A DNA stretch of 64,000 nt, from assembly GCA_964347615.1 (NCBI GenBank), contig CAYFZO010000004.1:1-64000 (forward strand), written 5' to 3'. The notes below the pieces were generated by a model. That model saw nothing but the letters and a program-made list of their open reading frames with translations, made no database searches and was not told where the DNA came from. This DNA comes from CAYFZO01 sp964347615 (GTDB lineage: Bacteria > Pseudomonadota > Gammaproteobacteria > Poriferisulfidales > Oxydemutatoraceae). Made by a program: the position numbers and the translations under genes. Positions within the stretch are counted from its first letter, which is position 1. Each line of letters opens with the position of its first letter. Of the stretch, positions 52,444-60,141 are shown in pieces.

Positions 52444-54225
52444 ATGAGGATTAAGCAGTCCTTTTTGATTGCGATAGTTCTGAGTTTCGTCGCGGCGTCG
52501 GTCGCACAGGCGAACAGCATGCTGATGAAGATGGGGGAAGATCCCAAGCAGTGGGTCATGCCCACCGGAGACTACTTCAATCAGCGCTACTCAAAGCTTG
52601 ACCAAATCAATACATCAAATGCCAAAGACTTGAAGGTTGCTTGGACCTTTTCGACCGGCGTACTGCGCGGTCACGAAGGCAACCCATTAGTCATTGGCGA
52701 CGTTATGTACGTCCACACCCCATTCCCGAACAAAGTGTTTGCGCTTGACCTGAACAACGACGCGAGCATTATGTGGGAATACCACCCGAAGCAGGACCCG
52801 AACACGATTCCGGTCATGTGCTGCGACACCGTCAATCGCGGGGTCGCTTACGCTGACGGCAAGATATTCCTGTATCAAGCCGACGCGACGTTGGTGGCGC
52901 TTGACGCCAAGTCCGGCAAGATGATGTGGGAAGCCAGCAACGGAGACATCTCCAAAGGCGAAACCGGCACTTCCGCCCCGATGGTCGTCAAGGACAAAGT
53001 CATTGTCGGCATCAGCGGCGGTGAGTTCGGCGTGCAAGGTCATATAACCGCGTACGACATCAACTCCGGCAAGATGATGTGGCGCGGCTATTCGACGGGT
53101 CCCGACAGCCAGACCTTGATGAATGCAGACACCACCCACATGGGCAAGTCCGTGGGCAAGGATTCGGGCATCAAGACCTGGGAAGGCGACCAGTGGAAAA
53201 TTGGCGGCGGCACGACCTGGGGTTGGTATTCGTATGACCCTGACTTGAACCTGATTTACTACGGCACGGGCAACCCGAGCACGTGGAATCCGGTTCAGCG
53301 CCCGGGCGACAACGCTTGGTCGATGACCATCTTTGCGCGCAACCCCGACACGGGGATGGCCAAGTGGGTCTATCAGATGACGCCTCACGACGAGTGGGAC
53401 TTTGACGGCATCAACGAGATGATCCTTGCCGACATCGACGTCAAGGGCAAGATGCGCAAGACCTTGGTGCACTTCGACCGCAACGGCTTCGGCTACACGC
53501 TGGACCGTGCTACGGGCGAGCTGCTCGTGGCCGAGAAGTTCGACCCGGCGGTCAACTGGGCTACCCACGTTGACATGAAAACCGGTCGTCCGCAGGTCGT
53601 AGACAAGTACAGCACGCGTCACCAGGGTGAAGACGTGAACACGACGGGCATTTGCCCGGCCGCTTTGGGAACGAAAGACCAGCAGCCCGCTGCTTTCTCC
53701 CCGATGACCGGCATGTTCTACGTGCCCACGAACCACGTGTGCATGGACTATGAGCCGTTCAGGGTCAGCTACACGGCGGGTCAGCCTTACGTGGGCGCCA
53801 CGCTGAAGATGTACCCCGCCCCGGGCGGAGACCACATGGGCAACTTCATTATCTGGGACGCCGGTAAAGGCAAGATCGTGAAGTCGATCCCTGAAAAGTT
53901 CTCCGTTTGGAGCGGTGCTTTGGCGACCGCGGGCGGCGTTGTCTTTTACGGCACGTTGGAAGGGTATCTCAAGGCGATTGACGCCAAGACGGGCGCGGAA
54001 CTGTACAAGTTCAAAACCCCGTCCGGCATCATCGGCAACGTGATGACCTACGAGCACAACGGCAAGCAATACGTCGGCGTTTTGTCGGGCATCGGCGGAT
54101 GGGCCGGGATCGGCATGGCTGCCGGCCTGACCAAAGACACCGACGGTCTGGGTGCAGTGGGTGGTTACCGCCATCTTGAGAACTACACCCGCCTCGGCGG
54201 CACTCTGACGGTGTTCTCTCTCTAA
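52444..54225 (+). CDS. xoxF: XoxF, lanthanide-dependent PQQ methanol dehydrogenase
   Basis: 593 residues. A cleavable signal peptide (FLIAIVLSFVAASVAQANS) sends it to the periplasm. An eight-bladed quinoprotein propeller follows with the adjacent disulfide Cys126-Cys127 (VMCCDTVNRG). The active-site stretch HDEWDFDGINE has Asp319 and, two residues later, Asp321; the second Asp marks XoxF enzymes that bind a rare-earth ion, where calcium-type MxaF has Ala. It oxidises methanol to formaldehyde or formate with PQQ. xoxG and xoxJ follow; no mxaF/mxaI is in the window. A strong terminator follows the gene. Confidence 0.96.
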   Translation: MRIKQSFLIAIVLSFVAASVAQANSMLMKMGEDPKQWVMPTGDYFNQRYSKLDQINTSNAKDLKVAWTFSTGVLRGHEGNPLVIGDVMYVHTPFPNKVFALDLNNDASIMWEYHPKQDPNTIPVMCCDTVNRGVAYADGKIFLYQADATLVALDAKSGKMMWEASNGDISKGETGTSAPMVVKDKVIVGISGGEFGVQGHITAYDINSGKMMWRGYSTGPDSQTLMNADTTHMGKSVGKDSGIKTWEGDQWKIGGGTTWGWYSYDPDLNLIYYGTGNPSTWNPVQRPGDNAWSMTIFARNPDTGMAKWVYQMTPHDEWDFDGINEMILADIDVKGKMRKTLVHFDRNGFGYTLDRATGELLVAEKFDPAVNWATHVDMKTGRPQVVDKYSTRHQGEDVNTTGICPAALGTKDQQPAAFSPMTGMFYVPTNHVCMDYEPFRVSYTAGQPYVGATLKMYPAPGGDHMGNFIIWDAGKGKIVKSIPEKFSVWSGALATAGGVVFYGTLEGYLKAIDAKTGAELYKFKTPSGIIGNVMTYEHNGKQYVGVLSGIGGWAGIGMAAGLTKDTDGLGAVGGYRHLENYTRLGGTLTVFSL

Positions 54226-54260
54226 TCTGAAGTTAAAGTAAGAGAGCTCCTTGCAATTCA

Positions 54261-54302
54261 GTACCCGGGGGCGCACGCAAGTGCTAACCCGGGTACTTTT
54301 TT
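54261..54302 (+). terminator. Rho-independent terminator after xoxF
   Basis: GTACCCGGG (54261-54269) pairs exactly with CCCGGGTAC (54288-54296), followed by six T (54297-54302). Partial read-through here would give high xoxF and lower xoxGJ expression. Confidence 0.85.
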
Positions 54303-54339
54303 AAGTAATCACTCAGGTATTTCCAGTTGAATTAAAACC

Positions 54340-54876
54340 ATGAATCAGAGGAAACCAACCAAACGAACGATTATCGGCGGCTGCAGCCGCTACCTTTTTT
54401 TGGCCCTGCTGGGTTGCGCGTTCCTGGTTCCGGCGAACGCTCAGGGAAGCGGGGACAACGCCGCAAAGGCCGAAGACAAAAAGGCCGAAGACAAACCGTA
54501 CAACGTCGACGACCAGGGTCGGATTGACTGGTACTCTTTCAGCGGTTATCGCCGCTATCACGCCGAATGCCACGTCTGTCACGGCCCGGCCGGGCTCGGC
54601 AGCTCGTTTGCTCCGAACCTTCTTGAATCCGTCGAGCGGTTGAGCTATGAAAAATACTTGGAGATCGTTGTCAACGGCGTGGTCAACGTCACTACGACGG
54701 CTCAGAACCGTATGCCCGCTTTTGGGACGAACATGAACGTGATGTGTTTCGTTGACGATATCTACGCCTATCTGGTCGCCAGGGCCGACGGAGTGCTCGA
54801 TCAAGGACGCCCGGCGAAGAAACAGCCTAAGCCGGAAGCGGCGAAAGAGCGCGACAACTCCTGCTTGGGCGGCTGA
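54340..54876 (+). CDS. xoxG: XoxG, c-type cytochrome electron acceptor of XoxF
   Basis: 178 residues. Basic n-region and hydrophobic segment RYLFLALLGCAFLVPANAQG (signal peptide), then a single haem-binding motif C77-HV-C80-H81 and a probable axial Met125 in RMPAFGTNMN. It carries electrons from reduced XoxF to the terminal oxidases. The linker and the tail (KKQPKPEAAKERD) are charged and flexible. It follows xoxF after the terminator. Confidence 0.92.
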   Translation: MNQRKPTKRTIIGGCSRYLFLALLGCAFLVPANAQGSGDNAAKAEDKKAEDKPYNVDDQGRIDWYSFSGYRRYHAECHVCHGPAGLGSSFAPNLLESVERLSYEKYLEIVVNGVVNVTTTAQNRMPAFGTNMNVMCFVDDIYAYLVARADGVLDQGRPAKKQPKPEAAKERDNSCLGG

Positions 54877-54908
54877 TCTTCTCAGGGGCCGGACGTGCTC
54901 GGCGAGCC

Positions 54909-55832
54909 TTGAGCAAGCTTCTAGACCTTGTTTTTTCCGTGGCGGCGCTCGCGTGCTTGCGTCGTGGCATCAGGTGCGGACGGCGACGTGAAACACCGCC
55001 GGTTCCCCGCGGCGCTTGCGCGCAGACGCTTAGTGTCGGTTTCCTTCTGGCCGCCGCTTTGTTTGCGGCTGCGATCCACGCCGCCGAAGAAGGCACCGAG
55101 ATAGAAAAACGCGCGACTTTGCGCGTGTGCGTTGACCCGAACAACCTGCCTTACTCGAACCGCGCCGGCGAGGGGTTTGAAAACAAGATTGCCGAGTTGT
55201 TCGCCGCCGAACTCGGCATTCCTCTGACTTCCGTCTGGTTTCCGCAAAGCATGGGGTTTGTGCGCTCGACGCTGGGAACCCGACGCTGCGACCTGATTGT
55301 CGGCATATCGGCGGTCCACGAACTGGTTCTGAACACCAACCCTTATTACTCTTCGGCGTTTACATTGGTCTATCCTGCCGATGCCGGCCTTGAGTTGTCG
55401 TCGTTGTCGGACAAGGAGCTGAAGGACAAAGCCTTGCGCATCGGTTTGGTCGCCGGCACGCCGCCGACCGGGCTGTTGCTCGAGAACGGCCTGATGACGC
55501 AAGTCGCTCCTTACCATTTGATGGTGGACACGCGCGTTGATTCTCCCGCCGAGCAGATCATCAAGGATCTGCTCGCCGGCAAATTGGACGTCGCCGTGTT
55601 GTGGGGGCCGCTTGCGGGGTATCTGAACAAACGTCACGGTTCGCGGCTTAAGGTTGTGCCGTTGAGCGCCGACGAAAGCGACAAGCATCGCATGATCTAC
55701 CAGATTACAATGGGGGTGCGGCGCGGCGAGATAAGATGGAAGCGTGAGTTGAACAAATTGATCCGCAAGAACCAGGAAAAAATAGACGAGCTGTTGAGGG
55801 AATACAACGTCCCTCTGGTGGAGAGACAATGA
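54909..55832 (+). CDS. xoxJ: XoxJ/MoxJ-type periplasmic substrate-binding protein
   Basis: 307 residues from TTG 54909 (start uncertain). A hydrophobic segment TLSVGFLLAAALFAAAIHA serves as a signal. The rest is a type-2 periplasmic binding fold: TLRVCVDPNNLPYSNRAGEG, IAELFAAELGIPLTSVWFPQ, LGTRRCDLIVGI and KLDVAVLWGPLAGYL. XoxJ is always near xoxF/xoxG and is proposed to help activate or assemble the dehydrogenase. Its stop overlaps the next ATG (ATGA). Confidence 0.88.
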   Translation: MSKLLDLVFSVAALACLRRGIRCGRRRETPPVPRGACAQTLSVGFLLAAALFAAAIHAAEEGTEIEKRATLRVCVDPNNLPYSNRAGEGFENKIAELFAAELGIPLTSVWFPQSMGFVRSTLGTRRCDLIVGISAVHELVLNTNPYYSSAFTLVYPADAGLELSSLSDKELKDKALRIGLVAGTPPTGLLLENGLMTQVAPYHLMVDTRVDSPAEQIIKDLLAGKLDVAVLWGPLAGYLNKRHGSRLKVVPLSADESDKHRMIYQITMGVRRGEIRWKRELNKLIRKNQEKIDELLREYNVPLVERQ

Positions 55833-56431
55833 ACCCGGCGGGGAGCGGAGTAAGTCATCGACGCGCGTGGACGGCGGCGTTGTTGTGGGCCTTGGCGTGG
55901 GCGGTTTGCGCCCGGGCGTCGGGCGTCGTCGAGGAGCCTGAAGGTTATCGCATGAGCGACTACAGGACGCCGGTGCCGGAAACGTTGCGCGGCGCAATCG
56001 TGGTTGACGCGCAGCAGTTGCACGCCCTGATTCAACGCGAGCCCGACGCGGTTCCGATTGACGTGCTGCCGGCGATGCGCAAGCCGCCCGATTTGCCGCC
56101 CGATCGTCTGTGGCGTCCGCCGCCGCGGTACAACCTGCCGGGCAGCGTATGGTTGCCGAACGTCGGCGACGGCGACATTTCGCCGGTGTTCGAGAAGTAT
56201 TTCGTCGAGAACCTCGACCGTCTGACCGCGAAAGACAAGCGCCGCCCGCTGGTCTTCTATTGCTTGGCTGATTGTTGGATGTCGTGGAATTCGGCCAAGC
56301 GGGCGATGGCGCTGGGCTACCGGAACGTCTACTGGTTTCCGGGGGGGACCGACGAATGGGAGCTGTACGACTATCCGCTCGAACGCAGCAACCCGGTTAA
56401 AATGCCTGAATTCAAGGAGCTTGCACAATGA
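55829..56431 (+). CDS. PQQ-dependent-catabolism-associated rhodanese-like protein (CxxxCW motif)
   Basis: 200 residues. N-terminal signal (AALLWALAWAVCARASGVVE), then a rhodanese-like domain ending in LVFYCLADCWMSWNSAKRAM with Cys145, Cys149 and Trp150, and YRNVYWFPGGTDEW. The family (PQQ-linked CXXCW proteins) is found beside quinoprotein dehydrogenase genes; a periplasmic thiol or sulfur role is assumed. It overlaps both neighbours by ATGA, so translation is coupled through the cluster. Confidence 0.85.
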   Translation: MNPAGSGVSHRRAWTAALLWALAWAVCARASGVVEEPEGYRMSDYRTPVPETLRGAIVVDAQQLHALIQREPDAVPIDVLPAMRKPPDLPPDRLWRPPPRYNLPGSVWLPNVGDGDISPVFEKYFVENLDRLTAKDKRRPLVFYCLADCWMSWNSAKRAMALGYRNVYWFPGGTDEWELYDYPLERSNPVKMPEFKELAQ

Positions 56432-57138
56432 ACAAACACAGCGACAAACACGGCGGGGTCTGGTTGGCCGCATTGGCGGTTACGGCGTTGCTTGCGTCGC
56501 CGGCAATCACGGCACAGGACGAGGACAAGTACAGCAAGGGGCAGCTGCTGCTGTTCGGCACTCAACACCTCGAGAACGTTCCTTCGCCGGGCGTGTTGCA
56601 CTATGATTTTCACCAGTCAGGCCCGATAAGCGGCGACCTGAAGGATCAGGTGACGATAACGATAGACCGAATCGATGAAAACGGCGGCAAGGATTTGAGC
56701 ACCGAGTTTCTCAGCGGTGCCAACCGCAGGGAGTTCGGCAACGTTCCGGGGTTTCGCTCGAATCCGCTGGTCATGTATTTCCTGCAGTGGGACGTGGAAA
56801 AGATGGGTGCCATCAGCGGGGTGTCACATCACTATTACCGCAGCCTGTTGCGCGGTGCGATGCGCACCGGTGCCCGCAGCGAAGAGGTCACCGTTCGCCA
56901 CGGAGGGCGCGAGCTGAAAGGGGACAAGGTGTTCTTTGAACCGTTGACGGGCAAGAAAGGGGAGAGGAAATATAAAGACCAATTCAGCAAACGCTACGAG
57001 TTTATACTGAGCGAATCGATTCCCGGCTATCTGTACAGCGTTTCGACGCTGGTGCCGGGAGAGAAGCCCGGCGACGAACCCTTGGAGCGGACCCAAATAA
57101 TTTTCAACCGCTTCGAACCGACGAAAGCGAAACCATGA
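56428..57138 (+). CDS. Uncharacterised exported protein of the xoxFGJ cluster
   Basis: 236 residues, not recognised. Signal peptide WLAALAVTALLASPAITAQD, then a soluble, mostly beta-rich region: SPGVLHYDFHQSGPISGDLK, VTITIDRIDENGGKDLSTEF, NPLVMYFLQWDVEKM and ISGVSHHYYRSLLRGAMRTG. There are no cysteines after the signal and no haem or metal motif beyond a HHYYR stretch. ATGA overlaps on both sides tie it to the rhodanese-like gene and the next ORF, so it probably works in the periplasm with the methanol dehydrogenase system. Confidence 0.72.
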   Translation: MNKHSDKHGGVWLAALAVTALLASPAITAQDEDKYSKGQLLLFGTQHLENVPSPGVLHYDFHQSGPISGDLKDQVTITIDRIDENGGKDLSTEFLSGANRREFGNVPGFRSNPLVMYFLQWDVEKMGAISGVSHHYYRSLLRGAMRTGARSEEVTVRHGGRELKGDKVFFEPLTGKKGERKYKDQFSKRYEFILSESIPGYLYSVSTLVPGEKPGDEPLERTQIIFNRFEPTKAKP

Positions 57139-57521
57139 GGAGGGACCCGACGCCCGTGACGACGCACGACAAAACGACGAGCTTTACGGCGATTTTGACT
57201 TTGATCTCGGCGCTGCTTTCGGCTTTCCTTGCTTCGCCGGCGTTGGCCAACGACTTTCCGACCCGTGCGCGCGCCGAGTACGTGTTCGCTTGCATGAGCA
57301 GCAACGGGGAGTCCGAAGTCATGCTTATCCAGTGCTCCTGTGCGGTGGACGTCATCGCGGAGCTGATGAGTTACGATGAATACGTTGACGCCGAAACCAC
57401 GGTGAGGATGCGATTGCTGTCCGGTGATCGAACCGCGATGTTTCGCGACGTCGAGTGGGTCAGAAAGTCGGTCGAGAAGCTCAGGGCGGCGCAGGCCGAA
57501 GCCGAGATCCGCTGCTTTTGA
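57135..57521 (+). CDS. Small uncharacterised exported Cys-containing protein of the xoxFGJ cluster
   Basis: 128 residues, not recognised. Signal peptide ILTLISALLSAFLASPALAN, then RARAEYVFACMSSNGE, MLIQCSCAVDVIAELMSYDE and the C-terminal end AEIRCF. Four cysteines remain after the signal (one in FACM, two in QCSC, one at the end), enough for two disulfides or a metal site. It is coupled to the preceding gene by ATGA and is the last gene before the pqq leader. Confidence 0.72.
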   Translation: MRRDPTPVTTHDKTTSFTAILTLISALLSAFLASPALANDFPTRARAEYVFACMSSNGESEVMLIQCSCAVDVIAELMSYDEYVDAETTVRMRLLSGDRTAMFRDVEWVRKSVEKLRAAQAEAEIRCF

Positions 57522-57595
57522 GTTGGGAATTATGTACCTCAGCGCACAAGGACTTCGCGAACCGGTGGAGCAATCCCCGTGGACTTCCCCGGCGA

Positions 57596-57643
57596 GGGCA
57601 GCCCCGAGGACAGCCCCGGGGACAGCTCTGAGGACGGCTCCGG
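57596..57643. repeat. 12-bp minisatellite, four imperfect units
   Basis: Units GGGCAGCCCCGA, GGACAGCCCCGG, GGACAGCTCTGA and GGACGGCTCCGG lie head to tail in the 391-bp interval (57522-57912) between the xox cluster and pqqA. A G/C-rich stretch with repeated ATCCGGG follows. No gene is supported in this part of the interval. Confidence 0.6.
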
Positions 57644-57766
57644 TCGGTCTCACCCAAGTCTCACCCGGGCCTTATCCGGGGCCTCATCCGGGCGATTTCA
57701 GGGGGCATCTTCGCGGGCGGCGGGAAATGTGCGTTTTTTGTTGATCTGGCGCGGTTTTTATAGTGT

Positions 57767-57789
57767 TTTTACATACCCTATATGTAAAA
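57767..57789. promoter_or_regulatory. 9-bp inverted repeat upstream of the pqqA promoter
   Basis: TTTTACATA, centre CCCTA, TATGTAAAA. It ends 17 bp upstream of the -35 box at 57807, a position suited to an activator. The AT-rich palindrome stands out in this GC-rich genome. Confidence 0.5.
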
Positions 57790-57806
57790 GTGTCATCAAT
57801 AACCCC

Positions 57807-57835
57807 TTGTTTTTATGCTTTTGCGGCGTGATAAT
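57807..57835 (+). promoter_or_regulatory. Probable sigma-70 promoter of pqqA
   Basis: TTGTTT (57807-57812), 17-bp spacer, GATAAT (57830-57835). A start near 57842 gives a leader of about 70 nt. It is the best -35/-10 pair seen in this interval. Confidence 0.55.
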
Positions 57836-57877
57836 GCAGTCCTCTCCTAAGGGATATTTCGATAACCTGAAGGAGGG

Positions 57878-57894
57878 AATGTTAGGCTAACATT
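57878..57894 (+). promoter_or_regulatory. 8-bp inverted repeat in the pqqA leader
   Basis: AATGTTAG, centre G, CTAACATT, in the predicted 5' leader between two GGAGG-like sequences. It ends 4 bp before the pqqA ribosome-binding site (GGAGG 57899-57903). It could be an operator or an RNA element controlling access to that site. Confidence 0.45.
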
Positions 57895-57912
57895 AAACGG
57901 AGGAATCAAACC

Positions 57913-57996
57913 ATGAAAGAGTGGAAGAAACCTTTGATTACGGAAACCGCAGTTGGCATGGAAATCAACTGCTACGCTTGCGCGGAAATTTCCTAA
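57913..57996 (+). CDS. pqqA: PqqA, PQQ precursor peptide
   Basis: 27 residues, below usual ORF cut-offs. It contains GMEINCYACAEI with Glu17 and Tyr21 in the E-x3-Y spacing that PqqE crosslinks and from which PQQ is built. Cys20 and Cys23 flank the Tyr, unlike the common FEVTMYIA/FEVTSY forms. A GGAGG site lies 9 bases before the ATG. A stem-loop separates it from pqqB, so the peptide gene is probably transcribed in excess over the enzymes. Confidence 0.93.
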   Translation: MKEWKKPLITETAVGMEINCYACAEIS

Positions 57997-58010
57997 TCAT
58001 TTATATCTGG

Positions 58011-58037
58011 CTGCGGGGCGTCATGCCCCGCAGTCAT
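58011..58037 (+). terminator. Hairpin between pqqA and pqqB (attenuating terminator)
   Basis: CTGCGGGGC (58011-58019), loop GTCAT, GCCCCGCAG (58025-58033), then TCATTTT. It is 14 bp after the pqqA stop. Read-through is needed for pqqB-E unless another promoter exists in the remaining 78 bp. Confidence 0.7.
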
Positions 58038-58115
58038 TTTATCCAACCTTATCTCGCCTCAACCCCGTCCTGACAACCCTTCTGACAACCCAGAGGCGCC
58101 CAAACGTAACTTCCC

Positions 58116-59045
58116 ATGCGCATCATCGTTCTCGGCGCCGGTGCGGGGGGCGGCATCCCTCAATGGAACTGCAATTCTGAGCAGTGTCGTCTTGCAAGAG
58201 ACGGCAGCAGTCGGATTTCACAAAGAACCCAGTCTTCGATCGCTGTCACTTCGGACGGCGAAAATTTCATCTTGCTGAACTGTTCGCCGGACCTGCGTCA
58301 GCAAATCAATCAAACCAAAGCACTGCATCCGCGCGAGGGGCTCAGGAGCAGCCCGATCAAAGCCGTGGTGCTGACCAACGGCGACGTGGATCACGTCGCC
58401 GGCCTGTTGACGATGCGCGAGAGCGAACCTTTTCGCGTCTACGCCTCCGACCGGGTGCAGGCGATTTTGTCGAACAATCCGATTTTCAACGTACTCAACC
58501 CTGAATACGTCAAGCGCAACACGTTTACCTTGGCGTCCCCCTTCGAGGCGGTCACCGTCAAAGGCGAGTCGCTGGGCCTTGAGATCGAGCCTTTCGCGGT
58601 GCCGGGCAAGGTTGCGTTGTTCATGGAAGACGAAAGCCAAGGGGAGGATTTCGGCACCCGCGAGGGTGACACCATCGGTCTGCACGTTCGCGACCTCAAC
58701 CGCGGCGTCGGGTTCTATTACGTGCCCGGCTGCGCGGCTTTGACCGACGATCTCAAGAAGCGGTTCGACGGCGCCGACCTGGTGTTCTTCGACGGCACCC
58801 TGTTCCGCGACGACGAGATGATTACCGCGGGCGTCGGCCACAAGACCGGCGCGAGGATGGGGCACATCAACATGGACGGCGGAGACGGCTCTCTCGCGGG
58901 TTTTCAGGAGGTTGCGGTCAAGAGGAAGATATACATCCATATCAACAACACCAACCCGGTGCTGCTTGAGGATTCACCCGAGCGCAAGATCGTCGAGAAA
59001 GCGGGTTGGGAAGTGGCTTACGACGGTCAGCAGATCGAGCCGTGA
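58116..59045 (+). CDS. pqqB: PqqB, metallo-hydrolase-fold PQQ biosynthesis protein
   Basis: 309 residues. IIVLGAGAGGGIPQWNCNSE at the N-terminus is diagnostic, followed by AVVLTNGDVDHVAGLLTMRE, a modified metallo-beta-lactamase motif. It hydroxylates the PqqE/PqqD-processed Glu-Tyr intermediate. Its stop overlaps the GTG of pqqC. Confidence 0.96.
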   Translation: MRIIVLGAGAGGGIPQWNCNSEQCRLARDGSSRISQRTQSSIAVTSDGENFILLNCSPDLRQQINQTKALHPREGLRSSPIKAVVLTNGDVDHVAGLLTMRESEPFRVYASDRVQAILSNNPIFNVLNPEYVKRNTFTLASPFEAVTVKGESLGLEIEPFAVPGKVALFMEDESQGEDFGTREGDTIGLHVRDLNRGVGFYYVPGCAALTDDLKKRFDGADLVFFDGTLFRDDEMITAGVGHKTGARMGHINMDGGDGSLAGFQEVAVKRKIYIHINNTNPVLLEDSPERKIVEKAGWEVAYDGQQIEP

Positions 59046-59782
59046 GGATTCGGCTTGACAACGCGCTGAGCCCCGAGGATCTCGAACGCCGCCTGCGCAA
59101 GATCGGCGAGGACTACTATCACGACAAGCACCCGTTTCACCGCCTGCTGCACACCGGCAAGCTGAACAAAGGCCAGGTGCAGGCATGGGCGTTGAACCGC
59201 TATTGCTACCAAGCGGCGATCCCGATCAAGGACGCCCGGCTGATGGCGCGGCTTCCCTGCCACGACTTAAGGCGGGAATGGCGCCAGCGCGTCGCCGACC
59301 ACGACGGCGACGCCGAAGGCAAGGGCGGCATCGAGCGTTGGCTCAAGCTGACCGGCGGCCTCGGTCTCGACCGCGACTACGTCACGTCGCAGGACGGTGC
59401 GCTGCCGGCCTCGCGTTTCGCGGCGGACGCCTATATCCGTTTTGTCTCGGAGATGCCGCTGCTCGACGCGATTGCGTCGTCGCTGACCGAGATATTTTCT
59501 CCGGTGATTATTGCCGAACGCATGGCCGGGATGCTTGCCAATTATGATTTTGTTACCGAGGAGCTGCTCGCTTACTTCAAGCCTCGGTTGACGCAGGCGC
59601 GGCGCGACGTGGACTTCGCGCTGCAGTACGTGCTCGACAACGCCCGCGGCGTCGAGCAGCAGGAAGGGGTGTTGAACGCCCTGCGCTTCAAGTGCGACGT
59701 GCTGTGGAGTCAACTCGACGCGCTGCATTTCTCCTACGTCGAACCCGGTTTGATCCCGCCCGATTGCTTTGTCCCGAAATGA
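59042..59782 (+). CDS. pqqC: PqqC, pyrroloquinoline-quinone synthase
   Basis: 246 residues from GTG 59042, which overlaps the pqqB stop (GTGA); the longer frame upstream lies inside pqqB. YYHDKHPFHRLLHTGKLNKG, QVQAWALNRYCYQAAIPIKD and FVTEELLAYFKPRLTQARRD match PqqC, the cofactor-free oxidase that performs the final ring closure. It overlaps pqqD by ATGA. Confidence 0.96.
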   Translation: MRIRLDNALSPEDLERRLRKIGEDYYHDKHPFHRLLHTGKLNKGQVQAWALNRYCYQAAIPIKDARLMARLPCHDLRREWRQRVADHDGDAEGKGGIERWLKLTGGLGLDRDYVTSQDGALPASRFAADAYIRFVSEMPLLDAIASSLTEIFSPVIIAERMAGMLANYDFVTEELLAYFKPRLTQARRDVDFALQYVLDNARGVEQQEGVLNALRFKCDVLWSQLDALHFSYVEPGLIPPDCFVPK

Positions 59783-60141
59783 GCGATCCCAGAGACAATA
59801 CAGGCGGCAGTATGGTCGACGACGCGGGCGGCGAAGGCGGCAATGAGAGCGGGGCGCGCACCCGCCTCGTCGTGTCGCCCGATTCGACGCCGGCGTTGCC
59901 CGACCACGTCAAGCTGCACCACGACGAGGGACGGGGGCGGTGGGTGTTGCTTGCGCCGGAGCGTCTGCTGGAGCCGGACGAGGCGGCGCTTGAGACCTTG
60001 AGGATGTGCGACGGATCCACGACGGTAAGGGCTATTTCAAATCGCCTCGGTGCGTCGTACAATGCACCTGCAGATGAGATATTGAGGGACATTATCGTGA
60101 TGCTGCAGGATTTGGCTGACAAGGATTTTTTACGGGTATGA
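59779..60141 (+). CDS. pqqD: PqqD, peptide chaperone for PqqE
   Basis: 120 residues, about 30 longer than usual because of an acidic, Gly-rich N-terminal extension (DDAGGEGGNESGARTR). The core HDEGRGRWVLLAPERLLEPD and LADKDFLRV is typical of PqqD, which binds PqqA and presents it to PqqE. ATG 59779 overlaps the pqqC stop; ATG 59812 is an alternative start that shortens the extension. Confidence 0.93.
   Translation: MSDPRDNTGGSMVDDAGGEGGNESGARTRLVVSPDSTPALPDHVKLHHDEGRGRWVLLAPERLLEPDEAALETLRMCDGSTTVRAISNRLGASYNAPADEILRDIIVMLQDLADKDFLRV

Noticed and set aside
57579..57890. 103-codon frame across the minisatellite and pqqA leader
   Set aside because: Its sequence is driven by the 12-bp repeats, and the frame runs through the predicted pqqA promoter.
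57834..57890. 18-residue leader peptide MQSSPKGYFDNLKEGMLG before pqqA
   Set aside because: Its ATG lies inside the predicted -10 box, so it would not be on the pqqA transcript.
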